In this document: positions 46,063-57,977 of the stretch, in pieces
How the letters are laid out: each line of letters starts with the position of its first letter
Position numbering within the stretch: position 1 is the first letter of the stretch
Assembly (NCBI GenBank): GCA_949751835.1
Contig: CATKHK010000100.1
Coordinates: 1 to 64,000 of the forward strand
DNA: 64,000 nucleotides
Direction: 5' to 3'
Origin: Blepharisma japonicum
Lineage: Eukaryota > Ciliophora > Heterotrichea > Heterotrichida > Blepharismidae
Position numbers and translations under genes: made by a program
The notes under the pieces: generated by a model
Database searches by the model: none
Seen by the model: only the letters and a program-made list of their open reading frames with translations
Told to the model about the DNA's origin: nothing

Positions 46063-46734
46063 ATGTTTAAAAAATTAGAAAAGAAAGCTGCGAAAATTAT
46101 TGTGGAGCAAGAGGAGAAAGATGAGGTAAAAATTATTACAAAACTTCCTAGTAAAAGACATAGAGGAATATCATTCACAGAAAATGAAGAAAATAATGAA
46201 AAAGCAAGCGAACATGATAATTTTATGAGGAAAATTTTTGTAAAGCCAAACAATGAGCTGGAAGCATTGAGAGAAAAACATATGGAAAAGTATATTAGCA
46301 GCAAATTAAAACCAAGTGATCAAAATGACGTGAAAAAGAAAGAAAATGAGGAGTTTTCTGAGGAAGCCTTATATGAAATTCCAGAAAAATATAGGTGTGA
46401 TAACTCAAGATTTTCTGATGGCGCTGAAAAAACTTTGTGGAAATCTGGGCTTATGGAGGTGCCTTTATCAATAAAGCACAAATTGGATAATATTGAAAAA
46501 ACTGAAATAGCTAAAAGACAAGCTATAAAAGATGTCAATATCCCTGACAGTCGATTTATGGAGCTTCATGAGGAGGAATATGAAAGATTCAACCAATTGC
46601 ATAGCGAAGCTAGAAAAGAGGCAAAAATTGTGGAAAGATTAGAAAAAAGACTTCTTTTGAGAGGAAAGAGGCTTAAAGAAGAAAGAAAAGAAAGAAGCGA
46701 AATGAACAGACGCATTGAAGAAAGCTGAAAATAG
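46063..46734 (+). CDS. C9orf78/TLS1 family splicing factor
   Basis: 223 residues. The final codons are ES-Trp-K-TAG, with TGA read as Trp. The core matches the HCA59/TLS1 family: MEKYISSKL, then EEALYEIPEKYR (human C9orf78: DCLYELPENIR), then LMEVPLSIKHKLDNIEKTEIAKRQ (human: LSGIPEVDLGIDAKIKNI). These nuclear proteins associate with the spliceosome; C9orf78 binds BRR2 and affects splice-site choice. The N-terminus here is shorter than in human and the C-terminal 50 residues are a highly charged helix. A splicing role is expected by homology. Confidence 0.85.
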
Positions 46735-47038
46735 TCTTATCAATAAACTTTAATTTTTAATAGTTTGAATAAATTCATAATTAATTTCAAAAATTCTTGA
46801 TTCAATTTGAAATAATTTTCTGATGTGGTAGCATTTTACTATTAAAAATTTTTAAATAGGTTTTATAAAAATAATTAGAAAGTTAAAAATTAAATTTCAC
46901 CAAAAATAAGAGGACGAAATACTTATTTATATTACTTTAAACTGAAAAGTAAGTAAAAAGGCACAAAAAATTCGTTAAATTTTAAATTTAAAAATATTTA
47001 CTTTGCAATTTTTATTCACTAGTTTTATTAATATAAAT
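46735..47038. other. Intergenic stretch with no visible gene
   Basis: About 300 bp, very AT-rich, between co-oriented genes. No feature supported. Confidence 0.4.
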
Positions 47039-48187
47039 ATGTGGTCCAAAGTATGTTCTAAATTAAGTAACACCTGTGGAAGACGACTTAAATCAACGTT
47101 CAGAGCTTCAGAAATAGTCATCGACCACACAAATAATCCAAAAACGATGCCAGTCCTGGACGAAACACTTATCTTTGGAAAAAAAACAACAGACCATTTA
47201 TTTTGGGTTGATTGGGATGCTAAAAAAGGATGGCACACACCTCAAATTGCTCCTTATCAGCCATTAGTATTAGACCCTACCAGCTCCTGCTTCCACTATG
47301 GTACCGAATGTTTCGAAGGCATGAAAGCTTATAAAACAGCCCACGACAAGGTCCTCCTATTTAGACCTGAAATGAATATAAGGCGTCTCAAAAAAAGTGC
47401 AGCTGCCTTAGCTCTTCCTGATTTCGACGGTGAAGAATTCCTCCAATGCTTACGCAAGTTTGTAGATATCGAAAGAAAATGGGTCCCTAACAAAAAAGGA
47501 TACTCAATGTACATTCGTCCGACCATGATCGGAACCCATCAGCAGCTTGGCGTCACAAAGCCAGGCAAAGCCAAACTTTTCATCGTCAATGCCTTGGTAG
47601 GCCCTTATTTCCCTACAGGCTTTAAACCAGTCGCTTTATATTGTGATGAAGCTCGTGTCAGAGCTTGGCCAGGTGGTGTCGGTGACAAAAAAGTTGGAGG
47701 AAATTATGGCCCAGGAATTGCTTATACAGACGAAATCAACAAACTTGGGTACCAGCAGTTGCTTTGGCTTGTAAACGGAAACGTCACTGAGGTCGGGACT
47801 ATGAATTTCTTTGTGCTGTGGAAAACTAAAGAAGGAGAAACTGAGCTTATTACAGCTCCTTTAGATTCGACTATATTAGAAGGCGTCACAAGAGACTCGA
47901 TTTTGACACTTACAAAGGAATGGGGCGAGTTTAAGGTGTCAGAAAAGACTTTTTCAATTCACGAACTTGTAGAAGCTGTTGAACAAGGAAGGGTTATTGA
48001 AGCTTTTGGAGCTGGGACAGCCTGTATAGTGTGCCCAGTCAAGAAAATTCATTTTAAAGGGAAGGATTATGATATTCCAATGAAACTTGGAAACAGTGGA
48101 TTACTCACAAAGCGACTTTTAGATCATATCTTGTCGATACAGTATGGAGAAATACATCACCCATGGTCTTATGAAGTAGATTATTAA
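47039..48187 (+). CDS. BCAT: Branched-chain amino acid aminotransferase, mitochondrial
   Basis: 382 residues, a PLP enzyme of fold type IV that transfers the amino group of Leu, Ile and Val to 2-oxoglutarate. The first true ATG is 47039 (MWSKVCSKLSNTCGRRLKS), giving a basic mitochondrial targeting sequence. Landmarks: FHYGTECFEGMKAY, IRPTMIGT, KVGGNYGPG with the PLP-binding Lys218, NGNVTEVGTMNFFV and ITAPLDSTILEGVTR. GAGTACIVCPVKKI holds the CxxC that is redox-active in human BCATs. Codon use is less AT-rich than average here, which suggests high expression. No TGA or intron. Confidence 0.97.
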   Translation: MWSKVCSKLSNTCGRRLKSTFRASEIVIDHTNNPKTMPVLDETLIFGKKTTDHLFWVDWDAKKGWHTPQIAPYQPLVLDPTSSCFHYGTECFEGMKAYKTAHDKVLLFRPEMNIRRLKKSAAALALPDFDGEEFLQCLRKFVDIERKWVPNKKGYSMYIRPTMIGTHQQLGVTKPGKAKLFIVNALVGPYFPTGFKPVALYCDEARVRAWPGGVGDKKVGGNYGPGIAYTDEINKLGYQQLLWLVNGNVTEVGTMNFFVLWKTKEGETELITAPLDSTILEGVTRDSILTLTKEWGEFKVSEKTFSIHELVEAVEQGRVIEAFGAGTACIVCPVKKIHFKGKDYDIPMKLGNSGLLTKRLLDHILSIQYGEIHHPWSYEVDY

Positions 48188-48214
48188 TAAGAATGCTCTT
48201 ATTTAAATTAGTTC

Positions 48215-51200
48215 CTAAGAAACTTCTAGTAGGTTGTTAATATTTCCTTGATCATCTTTAACTGTCGGATGATCATATGAATGCACCCAAACATTCCCAT
48301 CGACCACAAACTTATAGAAGTAACTTCCTTTTGGAACTTGCAGAGTAATATGCCAGAATCCTTTCGCATGATCATAAAGCATTGGATGTCTAATTTGCCA
48401 CCTATCAAATGACCCTGTTAACTGTACTGTCTTTACCTTCAATGGTGTTTGATATCTGAATAAAATATGTCTTTTGGCATCTTCACTTTCTGGCTGTGGC
48501 CTTTTCATAGAAGCTGCCTGCTCTAGCAGAATTCCTGAAGGCGATCTTTTAAGTGACCGCTTTTTTACTTGATTTTCTGGTATAGCAGGATTATAGTCAT
48601 TATTGCTCCAATTAACATTTTTTAGTTGGTTAGACACCTCTCTCCTTACGTTTATTTCAAAATATATTTTTTGCTTTAGCCTATAAAATTCTTTATTCCA
48701 AGCCCTGCTTACTCTTTCTCCATCCACTACAGCTTCAAAAGCCTTTATCCTCAGGGCGCTATATAGCTCGTTATTATAATAACTATTTAACGCTCTTTGT
48801 ATAGCATAAATAAAGTCTCCTAAGTTATAGTTTTCAAAAATAAAGCCAGAGCCAGTCTTGCTAGCTACATTAAACTCAAAAACTGTATCTTTAAGTCCAC
48901 CTGTTTTAAAAGCAATAACAGGGGTGCCAGCTACAAAAAATTCATGCTGTACAATCCCGCCAGGCTCAAACATACTGGGCATAAGTCCGAAATCACTACC
49001 AAGATTTACAAGTGGACCTTCGAAAAAGAAATTATCTGGGTCTGCGAAAAAATTATTCGGGTATTTGGCTCTCAGTTCTTTCATTTTTAGTGAACATTGG
49101 GCTGAATAAGGCTCATTTTTATTAGCCGGGCCACCTACTAAGAATTGTACTTTATAGTTGCATTGAGGAATCAACTGAGCTGCTGCGTCAAGGATTAAAT
49201 GGACGCCTTTTTGGCTGGTAATTCTCCCTACAAAGCCAAATAAGCACACTGTATTATCAAGGTCGCCATAATTGAAATATTTTTGCTGTAAAATTTTTTT
49301 GGCATCTGTATGGGTGCCTTTTCCTTCAAGTTTTTTGAGCCTATTTTTTACAGGAATTCCATTTGGATAAGCAAATGGCTGGAATTTTTGTTTGAGTAGC
49401 TCTTTTAGAGGAGAGCTTGCAAGAAGTTCATTACGATAAGAGGGAGAAACAGTAGCCCATTGATCTGACATCATAAGGGCGCATCTAGAAGGGTTAACGA
49501 TTTCTTTTGCCCAGTGAGGATCAATAAGGAAATGTCTAGGAAGACCGTGTACATTCATCCAGCCATTTTCACCTGGGCCAGGAAATAGACGCCCTTCATA
49601 GGTAGGGTCAAGATTGTGGACTATATGTAGAAAAGTAGTCCCTTCGAAAACATTTCCAAATGAACCAATTTTAGCATAAGCGGCAACTAGGCCTGTAAAC
49701 CAGTCATTTGTGATTAATAGCGAGGGGAATTTTTTGAAAAAGCATAAAGCTTCTAAGCAGCCTTTACCCCAAGCTACAAGCTGCCTCATGACCCAAGCTT
49801 GTTTGCCGTCTTCATAGACTGATGGGAATAAATATGCGTTATGTAAGAAAATTAAATTGACCCCATTTTCACAGCCTTGATGCACACCTATTGTATATTT
49901 TTCTCCTCCGAAGGCTATATCTAAATTAGTGATCCACGTCACATTTGCAGGGTCTCCTGTCAAATACCCAGTCTGGCCTTTTTTGTTTCTTTCGTAATAA
50001 GGGCTAATAACCCACACTTCTTCTCCTAAAGATGCTAAGCCTTGAGAAAGCTCATCCACCATAACCCCTAAGCCTCCAGCAGTCGAAAATCTTCCTAATT
50101 CCGGACAAGTAAACACAATTGGCCCAAGCTGATTTTCTGACAATAAAGAGCTTGCAAAGGTTTTTGGCCCATTAAGTCTGCCTTGTGCCAATGCTAAAAA
50201 GTCGCAGTATCCAAAAAGTCTCCCAGCTTTAATATCATCTAATGATGAAATTTTTGATAAAAATGCAAGGGTGGATACTACATATCTAGACAAGAAATTT
50301 TCATTGATATTTCCTAGCAAGTTTGCTACATCTTTGTATACAGATTCTGCGTTATTTTCTTCGAGGAGCTTAAGAAGCTTCATGACTAGGTAAGTTCCAT
50401 CAATGTTTAGCCCTGAGACGATTTTTTCTTTAAGTCTTTCGATTGATCTTTCTAAGGCTGCGTCTGAGGAGACGTCGCTTTGGTAAATTCCTTTGATTTC
50501 TGATCTATAAGGATTTATATTAATAATATGCTGTCCTTTTAGAAGTTCTTCTTTAAAATAATAGTCATCACTATCAGGATTAAACCACTCCCCAATACTA
50601 TAAATTAATGCTTGCTCTTTTTCTATAAATGGTGCTAAAGCAGACAGATCAAGATACCCTTTTACAGGGTGTTCATTTAAATTAATAGCAACAATAGCAA
50701 TTTCGTCAGGCATATACCTTGCGAAGGTTAAAACTTGTTTGTGCCAGCCATGCTCATGCTTCATTACTAATGGTATTAGTTCACCGTATTTAAGGACGTC
50801 TTTTTCGTGTCTCATGCTTCTTCTGTGGATATAATGATTTTTTATTTTTTGCAAATCAAAGCCATACTCTGGGCCGATCTCTTTTTGGTATTTTTCTTCT
50901 TTTTCTTTTAGCTCTTTGATGTCTGGAGAAATGCTTAAAGAAGCTGCTGATGCAACTCTTGGGATTCCGCCCTTTTTTATAGTTGGGACTTCAATTTCAG
51001 TTAAATTTACACTAGAAAGCCTACTTGGGATTGGTGCTGACCTGTCTTCATCAAAATCATATAAAGCGCTGATTTTTGATCTAAATGCATTCCCATCTTG
51101 TTCTCCTATAAAAGTCATTGGAATATAATTCAAAAAAAATAGCACATCTACAGCAGCCCATGCCCCTCTACCATAGAGCAAGGCTGGGTATGGCAAAGAA

Positions 51201-53422
51201 TGCCCAGTTGCACTTTGAATAACAATTGCTCCTTCAGGCATTTTTTCTGCCATTTCGTCATTTCACACCCTCATGATACTTACATCTTTTCTTTCAATTG
51301 CGTCAAAAGTCCCATTCTGATGCAAATTTTTACCAAATAAATTTGCAAGCTTTAAAGGAAGGTCATAAAGTCTTGGTATTGGGCCAGATTCTGTGATACA
51401 TACGTCACGGTCTTCCATTCCTTCTGATTGCCATATATCAGCAATTATATAAAATTCAGGAAATTCTCGTCAGAGCTCTTTGCAGACTTTAATAAAAATA
51501 GGGTTAGGATAGGTTTTTTTGAGAGAGCTTGCCCAGTATGCGTAATTTGCGTTGCGTTTTACAACGAGACCGTCAAAAATTTCTTGGGTGGAATAGTGAG
51601 GGGCTCCGTCTGGGTCTTTTCTGTACATTTCGAGTTCGTCTAGTTCCATGATTTGAGGCCAGGCTTGGCTGTTGTCCATATGTATACCATCTACGTTGTA
51701 TTTTTTAGCGAAATTAACAATATCTTCTACTAATAGATTCCAGACTTCAGCCATCCTGTAATTTAGACTTGCTGAGTCTTCAAATTTAGCTGATCTACCT
51801 TCAGATCCATAGCAGACCACAGGTAGGCCTTCCTCATTTCTTGTATATAAAAATTTCGACTTATATCTTCTATGGTAATTTTTTGAAGAAATTCTGGCTA
51901 CACAATCTATCAAAATTTTCATTCCTACAGTTTTGGCTTCTTTCATAAGGCCATCAAAATCGTTACCTCCACCAAGCAATGTGCATGCTGTAGATCTACA
52001 GATTAATGCTAAAGGTGAAGCATTTGGGTTTTCTAAATCAGTTCCTGTGTCTCTTTCTAGAGCTCCTAATAAGTATAAACAATTAATTCCAGTCTCGTAT
52101 CTTGATTTTATGCTCTTTTTAACAGTCCTAAAGTTTCCTCTTTCTACTATAGATCCATCATTTACATCAAATTGAGCATCTTGAAAATCAATAAAAATCT
52201 CATGAATCTGCAAATCTTTCACGTCATTAGGATGGACAATAAATCTCCCCTGTATAGGAAAAGTCTCAAATCCTGTCTGTCCAATCTTTTTTAAGCTTGT
52301 CATAAGTGGGGATATGACCCCATCTTTTATCTGAGAAAATCTCCAGTCATAAAATCCACACCTTGTGAAAATTCCAAGGTCTACTTTTAATAAGTAGCCA
52401 TTAGGTGCATCTCTGACTTCAGGGATATGGTAAGATAATATATAATTGCTTGAAGTTTTATGGAAACCTGGGGCATGAAGTTCCATTATGATGTTACTTG
52501 TATCTCGAGCTTCAGTGAGCTCTCGGATCACAAATTCTTTCCCAACTGTAGTGATTTTTGGCTTAAATGGCTGTAAAAGTTGCCAGTCTGTGTCGTCATA
52601 AAATGAGTTTAGATGGGCAACAGCTAAATCACGTGCTTTAGGGTCTGCGTGGCCTAGGAGACCTACTAGTAGCTTTTCTATATAGGCTAAGCTAGTTTTA
52701 TCATTTCTTAATACCGAAAACCATAATTTTGCTGTAAGCTCGTTTAAACAATCAGCAATTTGTTCAGTTGTACCCCAAACTAAGGTTTCTAAATATTCTT
52801 TATAAATTATCTCATCTAAAATCTGGGATTTAGATTCATCAAAAAGCCTAAACCCAGTCCTCCTCAATTGATCAATATCAATGATTGTTTTAATAGGATG
52901 GTTCACTTCTGACAAATATCCAGCAAAAATCGCATTTATATAAGGATTAAACGATCCTCTTGAGGTTACTGCTAAAAGAATCAGGTCTTTATTGATAAAA
53001 ATTTCGTTGTTTTTGGTTCTCGTTTGACCTTCTGTTATATAGACTTTTAAAGGAGATTTTTGGCTTTGTTGAGGTGATGTAGGAGTTTTGGATTTATCCA
53101 AGATGTTAAAAAGGGCATGGGCTTCATATGAGTTGTTAGAGACGACTAGGTGATATTCTGCAGAGACTTCCATGATAATCTGATGTATTTTCAGCACAAT
53201 TTTGGAAAGCTGCATGGTATTTAGTCTTAAAGCATTTGAATTCTAATTATTGATTACAATAAGATTCGAGTAATGTGCAAGATGCGATTTTATTACGCTC
53301 AGAATTTCATTGACCTCTTGATCACAATCAGCTGGCTGAATAAGATTTACTGTTGAGGCGAGGTTGCATAACTCTCGCATAAGTTGACTTCTAATTTCGA
53401 CCACGATTGAGTCTGGCTCCAT
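48215..53422 (-). CDS. Amylase-like / GT5 glycogen synthase / glycogen-binding fusion protein
   Basis: 1730 residues in two exons (53422-53258 and 53242-48215), through TGA codons read as Trp at 51470 and 51254. Three parts are seen. (1) About residues 300-800: an alpha-amylase (GH13) like barrel with VGMKILIDCVARIS, YNVDGIHMDNSQAWP and FYIIADIWQSEG; the usual catalytic residues are partly changed (Arg-Ile for the NH pair of region I, Asp for the region III Glu). (2) About 1090-1600: a GT5 glycogen/starch synthase with TCPELGRFSTAGGLGVMVDEL and FEPGGIVQHEF...TGGLKDT. (3) About 1649-1729: a CBM48/AMPK-type glycogen-binding domain (LTGSFDRWQIRHPM, YFYKFVVDG). It should elongate alpha-glucan. 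The arrangement recalls fungal alpha-1,3-glucan synthases but has no membrane segments. The first exon gives about 55 residues and is held by the intron. Confidence 0.9.
53243..53257 (-). other. 15-nt spliceosomal intron
   Basis: On the minus strand the sequence is gtaatcaataattag. The frame upstream of it (ATG at 53422) stays open for 55 codons and joins in phase 0 to the glycogen synthase frame. It holds the in-frame TAG. Position 10 is A. Confidence 0.85.
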
Positions 53423-54072
53423 TACTCGCTTTATTAATATACTGATTTTTATGATAAACTAAATCAATGCAAAAAGATACTGATTTTTTAATAGAAAAAG
53501 ATTTTGTAGATGCTAGTTGGTGAAAATACTGCAAAAAGAAGTAATTGTAATTTTTATTTAGGAAAATCTTCATTTTTATTGGTTTAGTATGCTCAGTTAT
53601 ATTGCTTTAAAAGTGAAGGCAATTTAAAAGCTAATTTTTGTAGGCTAGTCTGAGCTATGAAAAATATATTTAAAGAAAAATATTGCTGCAATAGAATTTT
53701 TAATGGAAATTCTCCAGAAAGTCATATATTAATTTTACGTAATTTTCATAAATTAAGCCATAAAGATTTATTTTATTATTATATCGAGAAAGATCACGCA
53801 CTTTAGCATATGGCAATTCCATTCGATATTTTATTAAAATTTTTCGACTTGCAAATATATAAAGCATGCGATTTCTGCCAATAATTATAAAAGAAATCAT
53901 TTATAGATTTCTAACTCACTATAAATTTCAAAATAATTCTTTTATAATTAATAATAACTATGAAGCTTTCAAAAAAGGCACATTTTTCCTTTAACAAAAA
54001 GCAACTTTATTATTGAGTTAGATAATATTAGCATCTTATAATTATATAATAGAAACAATTACAGGATAAAAA
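53423..54072. other. Intergenic stretch between divergent genes
   Basis: About 650 bp, AT-rich. A 66-codon minus-strand frame at 53700-53900 is not protein-like enough to call. The promoters of the glycogen synthase and zinc-finger genes should be here. Confidence 0.4.
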
Positions 54073-54609
54073 ATGCAAAAAGTGTCTGACCAAGCATTTG
54101 GGCCAAAGATATCAGAAATGAACATAAAGCTGCCATCCCTTTCTGAAATCACAACTTTTACACTATTCGAAAAAACTGAAGAATCCCTTCCAAAACTCGA
54201 GCTACCGAAAATTGATACGAAAAATTTTGAAAAATCTTTAGAAGAAAAAATCTCAGCTAATTCCAAAAAAAAAATAAAGCTCCCTAGCCCTACTATTCCT
54301 ACATCTAATTCTACTGAAGCAACTTCACCAGATGAGGAAGAAACTAAGCAGACTGGATTGCGGAGATCATCTCGAAAAAGACCAGAGCCAAAATTAATTT
54401 ATTCAGATTATATAAATAGCTCCGAAGAAGATGCATCAGAAGAAGAGAATGAGCCTGAAGAGATAATTGAAGCTAGCGATGGCACGAAGTTTAGAGTGCT
54501 GTCGGTTGATAATTCAGATTTTGTGGAATGTCTCCATTGTTTTAAAGTAGTTCAGCAAAAGTCTATATACGCACATTTAAAATCAAGAGTGCATAAATCT
54601 AAAAAATAA
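54073..54609 (+). CDS. Small protein with a single zinc-finger-like motif
   Basis: 178 residues, clean frame. The N-terminus is polar; the middle has LRRSSRKRPEPK followed by an acidic run (SSEEDASEEENEPEE), typical of nuclear proteins. The C-terminus holds one C2H2-like finger, CLHCFKVVQQKSIYAHLKSRVH (Cys-x2-Cys-x12-His-x5-His), after FRVLSVDNSDFVE. Such fingers bind RNA, DNA or protein. It starts MQKVSDQAFGPKI; no family is recognised. A nuclear role is inferred from composition. Confidence 0.7.
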   Translation: MQKVSDQAFGPKISEMNIKLPSLSEITTFTLFEKTEESLPKLELPKIDTKNFEKSLEEKISANSKKKIKLPSPTIPTSNSTEATSPDEEETKQTGLRRSSRKRPEPKLIYSDYINSSEEDASEEENEPEEIIEASDGTKFRVLSVDNSDFVECLHCFKVVQQKSIYAHLKSRVHKSKK

Positions 54610-54920
54610 TTAACAACTATTTATTTAATTTCTCATCACTTTCCGCTAAAGAAAACCATGCCAAAATTGTCATTTTAAATATTCAACATATTTTGGAGAT
54701 TTTTATCTTATAAAAATTGTTATTACTATAATAAATCCATTAAGAATATTAATATTTAACTTTTAAAAGATTTCCTTAATTATTATATTTTTTCAAAAAA
54801 TATCAAACCATTTATAAGTCTTGAAATTTTCTTTATAATGATCTAAATCGCTATTATTCAAATTTTATCAAAATATTCAAAATTTCTTTCTTAACATAAC
54901 AGTTAGTAGACATATAAATT
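54610..54920. other. Intergenic stretch with no visible gene
   Basis: About 310 bp of very AT-rich sequence before the GSK3 gene. No open frame or motif supported. Confidence 0.4.
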
Positions 54921-56063
54921 ATGGCAGAAAGAGCTAACAGGAGTTCTAACAAGAGTGCAATCCACAATGTTTCTTCTGCAACTGTTCGCAGAAGGGTTGG
55001 AGATCTCAGCACTTCGCTTCAAAGAATGAGCATAGAAGAGCGCAAAGAAAGAACAGGCAACTTCACTTACATCAGTGAAAGACCAATTGGAAATGGGAGC
55101 TTTGGCGTCGTTTATCAAGCAATGGTAGCAGAAACAGGAGAAACAGTTGCTATAAAGAAAGTTTTTCAAGATCGTAGATATAAGAACAGAGAGCTTCAAA
55201 TTATGAAAGAGCTGCATCATCCAAACGTGATTGGTATGCGCCATGCCTTTTATGTAACAGGAGATAAGCCTGACGACCTTTATTTAAATGTTGTTATGGA
55301 TTATATCCCTGAAACTGCCTATAGTGTGATCAAACATTATAGAAGGATGAAACAATCAGTCCCTATTCTTTTGTTGAAGCTTTATAGTTATCAAATGATG
55401 AGAGCTTTAGCTTATATTCATCAATTAGGAATTTGTCATAGAGATATTAAGCCTCAAAATATCCTCATCGACACAAATACACATATTTTAAAAATTTGTG
55501 ATTTTGGGTCAGCGAAAAAGCTAATCAAAGGAGAGCCAAATGTAAGTTATATCTGTTCAAGGTATTATAGAGCGCCAGAGCTTATTTTTGGGTCAACTGA
55601 TTATACTGGGGTAATTGATGTGTGGAGCACTGGCTGTGTAATTGCAGAGATGCTGTTAGGACAGCCAATATTCCCTGGTGAAAGCGGGGTCGATCAGCTT
55701 GTAGAAATCATTAAAATTTTAGGAACTCCGACAAGAGAGCAAATACTAGATATGAACCCAAACTACACTGAATTTAGATTCCCTCAAATCAGGCAACATC
55801 CTTGGAACAGAGTTTTTAAAGCAAGAACGCCTCAAGATGCCATTGATTTTATCTCAAGCTTGCTAGTTTATTCTCCTCAACTTCGTCCTACCCCAATGCA
55901 AGCTTTATTACACCCGTTCTTTGATGAATTAAGAGATCAAAATGTAACCCTTCCTAATGGAGAAAGAATGCCTGATTTATTTAATTTTACTCAGGAGGAA
56001 ATAACATCTACAACGCCAGAGGTGATACAGAGACTAATTCCTTCTTGGTACTCAAATAGTTAA
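54921..56063 (+). CDS. GSK3: Glycogen synthase kinase 3 (GSK3/shaggy)
   Basis: 380 residues with one CMGC kinase domain (about 50-340). Marks: [37 protein letters not shown] and the activation-loop [13 protein letters not shown] whose first Tyr is autophosphorylated in GSK3. [10 protein letters not shown] and the Arg of the phosphate pocket (HRD, RYKN) are typical of the primed-substrate site. An N-terminal stretch of 45 residues is Arg/Ser-rich. Length fits GSK3-beta. All catalytic residues are present. It is not next to a pathway partner, although a glycogen synthase gene lies 1.5 kb away. No TGA or intron. Confidence 0.97.
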   Translation: MAERANRSSNKSAIHNVSSATVRRRVGDLSTSLQRMSIEERKERTGNFTYISERPIGNGSFGVVYQAMVAETGETVAIKKVFQDRRYKNRELQIMKELHHPNVIGMRHAFYVTGDKPDDLYLNVVMDYIPETAYSVIKHYRRMKQSVPILLLKLYSYQMMRALAYIHQLGICHRDIKPQNILIDTNTHILKICDFGSAKKLIKGEPNVSYICSRYYRAPELIFGSTDYTGVIDVWSTGCVIAEMLLGQPIFPGESGVDQLVEIIKILGTPTREQILDMNPNYTEFRFPQIRQHPWNRVFKARTPQDAIDFISSLLVYSPQLRPTPMQALLHPFFDELRDQNVTLPNGERMPDLFNFTQEEITSTTPEVIQRLIPSWYSNS

Positions 56064-56277
56064 CATGTTAAGAATAACTTTAATGTGAAAAATAATAGGC
56101 TATTAAAAATGCAAAATTTGAAATTATAAAAAAAGCAAAATTACTTTAATTTGAAATTATAAAAACAGAAAAAAATTCAAAATTGTTTAAGCTGTTTATG
56201 GCAAATAAGATAATTTATACAAATAATTATTTAAAAATGTACCTTTATAATAGTTCTAATATCTTTCTCTTAATAAA

Positions 56278-57819
56278 ATGACTGATTTTAAGCAGCACTC
56301 AATATCCTCCTCACTTGATGGCGAATTTTTAGTGACAGAAATTTCCCATATGAATACTGAATACTATACAGAAAATGTGCTTATTCACACAGAAAGCGCA
56401 GAAGCTGAAGAAGAAACGAATTTTTTTGCAATGGAAGAAAAAAGATTAAACAGCCTAAGAACAAGTTGTGAAAAAAGAATAAGTATTTTAGATGAAGATA
56501 CTGAGAATCAGCCAAAGACTTATTTTTATGAGACTGCCGATGAAATTTTTGGATCTCCTAAACAGAAAAGTAGCTTTGATATAAAAATAATTTCAAATGA
56601 AGAAGGAAAATCACAATTTGTTAGCAAAAATAGAGTATTGAATGATGAAGGAAATTGTGAATTTTCATTCAGTGAAGACTTGCCTGCTGACTCTCCAGCA
56701 TCTATGACTAATCTTAAAAAAGTTGGGGCAAAACTTATTTCGTTGGAACATAGGAAATGGTGCTATAAAGAAATTTTCCAAAAATGATTTTTGATATGAA
56801 AAGACAAGGTAATTTTATATAAAAAACAAGGCAAAGCTCAAGTTTTAGAAGCATTGATAGCAAGTAATGAGCTCAAAGAAAAAACAAACATAGAATCCTT
56901 GCAGTTAGAAGAAGTTGCGGCAAATTTTAAATTACTAGAAGATCAGGAAAAAAATAATCTATGCAGAAGAGTTTTTATTCAGATGTGTGAATGTGTGGAA
57001 GAGCTGTATACTGAATCGTTTAAAATATGAAGAGAAAATATGATTAATAAAAGAAAATATGTGAGAGATAGATTGCCTGAAGAAAATGACCTAAAGCGAA
57101 GACAAAAAGAAATAAAGCAAAGGCAGATGCTAAGCTATGAAACCGAAAAGAAAAAAATTGAAGTGCTAAATCAATTATTTTTGCTTAAAAGCAAGCTAAA
57201 TCATAAGCAGAAAATTATAAAGATGGACTACATGCTTGAAGAATTGGAATCAGTAAAAATGCAAGGGAGCCAAGCCTTAAAATTATTTGATGAAATTTAT
57301 AAAAAGCCTTATATTACAAGCACACCAATTTTTAATGATCTTTTGGAAAAATCGCTTCAAACTAAGAGTTTTTTGAATACTAATGAAGTCAAAATTAGAA
57401 TCACACAAGACAATATAAACTACTATAAAAACCTCAATAAAAAGCAGCTTTTAGTAAAAGAATTAATTGAATCTCATAATTCTCAGTATGCTTTATATAT
57501 AAAATCTGAACAAAATAGCAAATCTTTCAATACGCCATTATTAATCAAAGAACCTGCTAGTTTTACATCCAAAAAATCAACTTTTTGCACCTCTTCATAT
57601 CAGAACTCAAATCTGAACTCGATAAGGAAGAATATATTTTCTTCTAATGAAAAATATCGCAAAGCAGAAACTGTGGTGCCTAAAAAAACAGTATACGAAA
57701 TAGCTAATGATACTATATATAATAAAAAGCAAAATTTATCGGTGATTATTCTTACGATTTTAACTGTTTTGCTTTTTTATGCTTTATATATATTCTCGGA
57801 AGTTCATAAAATTACTTAA
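56278..57819 (+). CDS. Tail-anchored coiled-coil protein of unknown function
   Basis: 513 residues through three TGA codons as Trp (56785, 56797, 57028). The first 150 residues are acidic and disordered; about 160-400 are charged helices and coiled coil (EENDLKRRQKEIKQRQ, ETEKKKIEVLNQLF). A single hydrophobic segment LSVIILTILTVLLFYALYIF lies 8 residues before the end, so it is probably a tail-anchored membrane protein with its bulk in the cytosol (compare SNARE-like or LINC-type builds). No SNARE motif is clear. Its 3' part is duplicated as a dead copy at 59521-59920. Confidence 0.75.
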
Positions 57820-57977
57820 TAATACAGTTATTATTATAATTTAAATTTCTAAGTGTCAGTTATATAAATAAATATTTATAAAATCTCTAATATGAAGATA
57901 TAAGATTATTAATTTATTAAATTTTTTTATTTATAAATCAAAATATTTAAAATATCAAAAATTAAGATTATTTATTT

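Noticed and set aside
47003-47038. Extended N-terminus of the aminotransferase
   Set aside because: That extension needs a TTG start; the ATG at 47039 gives a good mitochondrial presequence.
53700-53900. 66-codon minus-strand frame in the gap before the zinc-finger gene
   Set aside because: Ile/Tyr/Lys-rich as expected for random AT-rich DNA, no motif and no conserved context.
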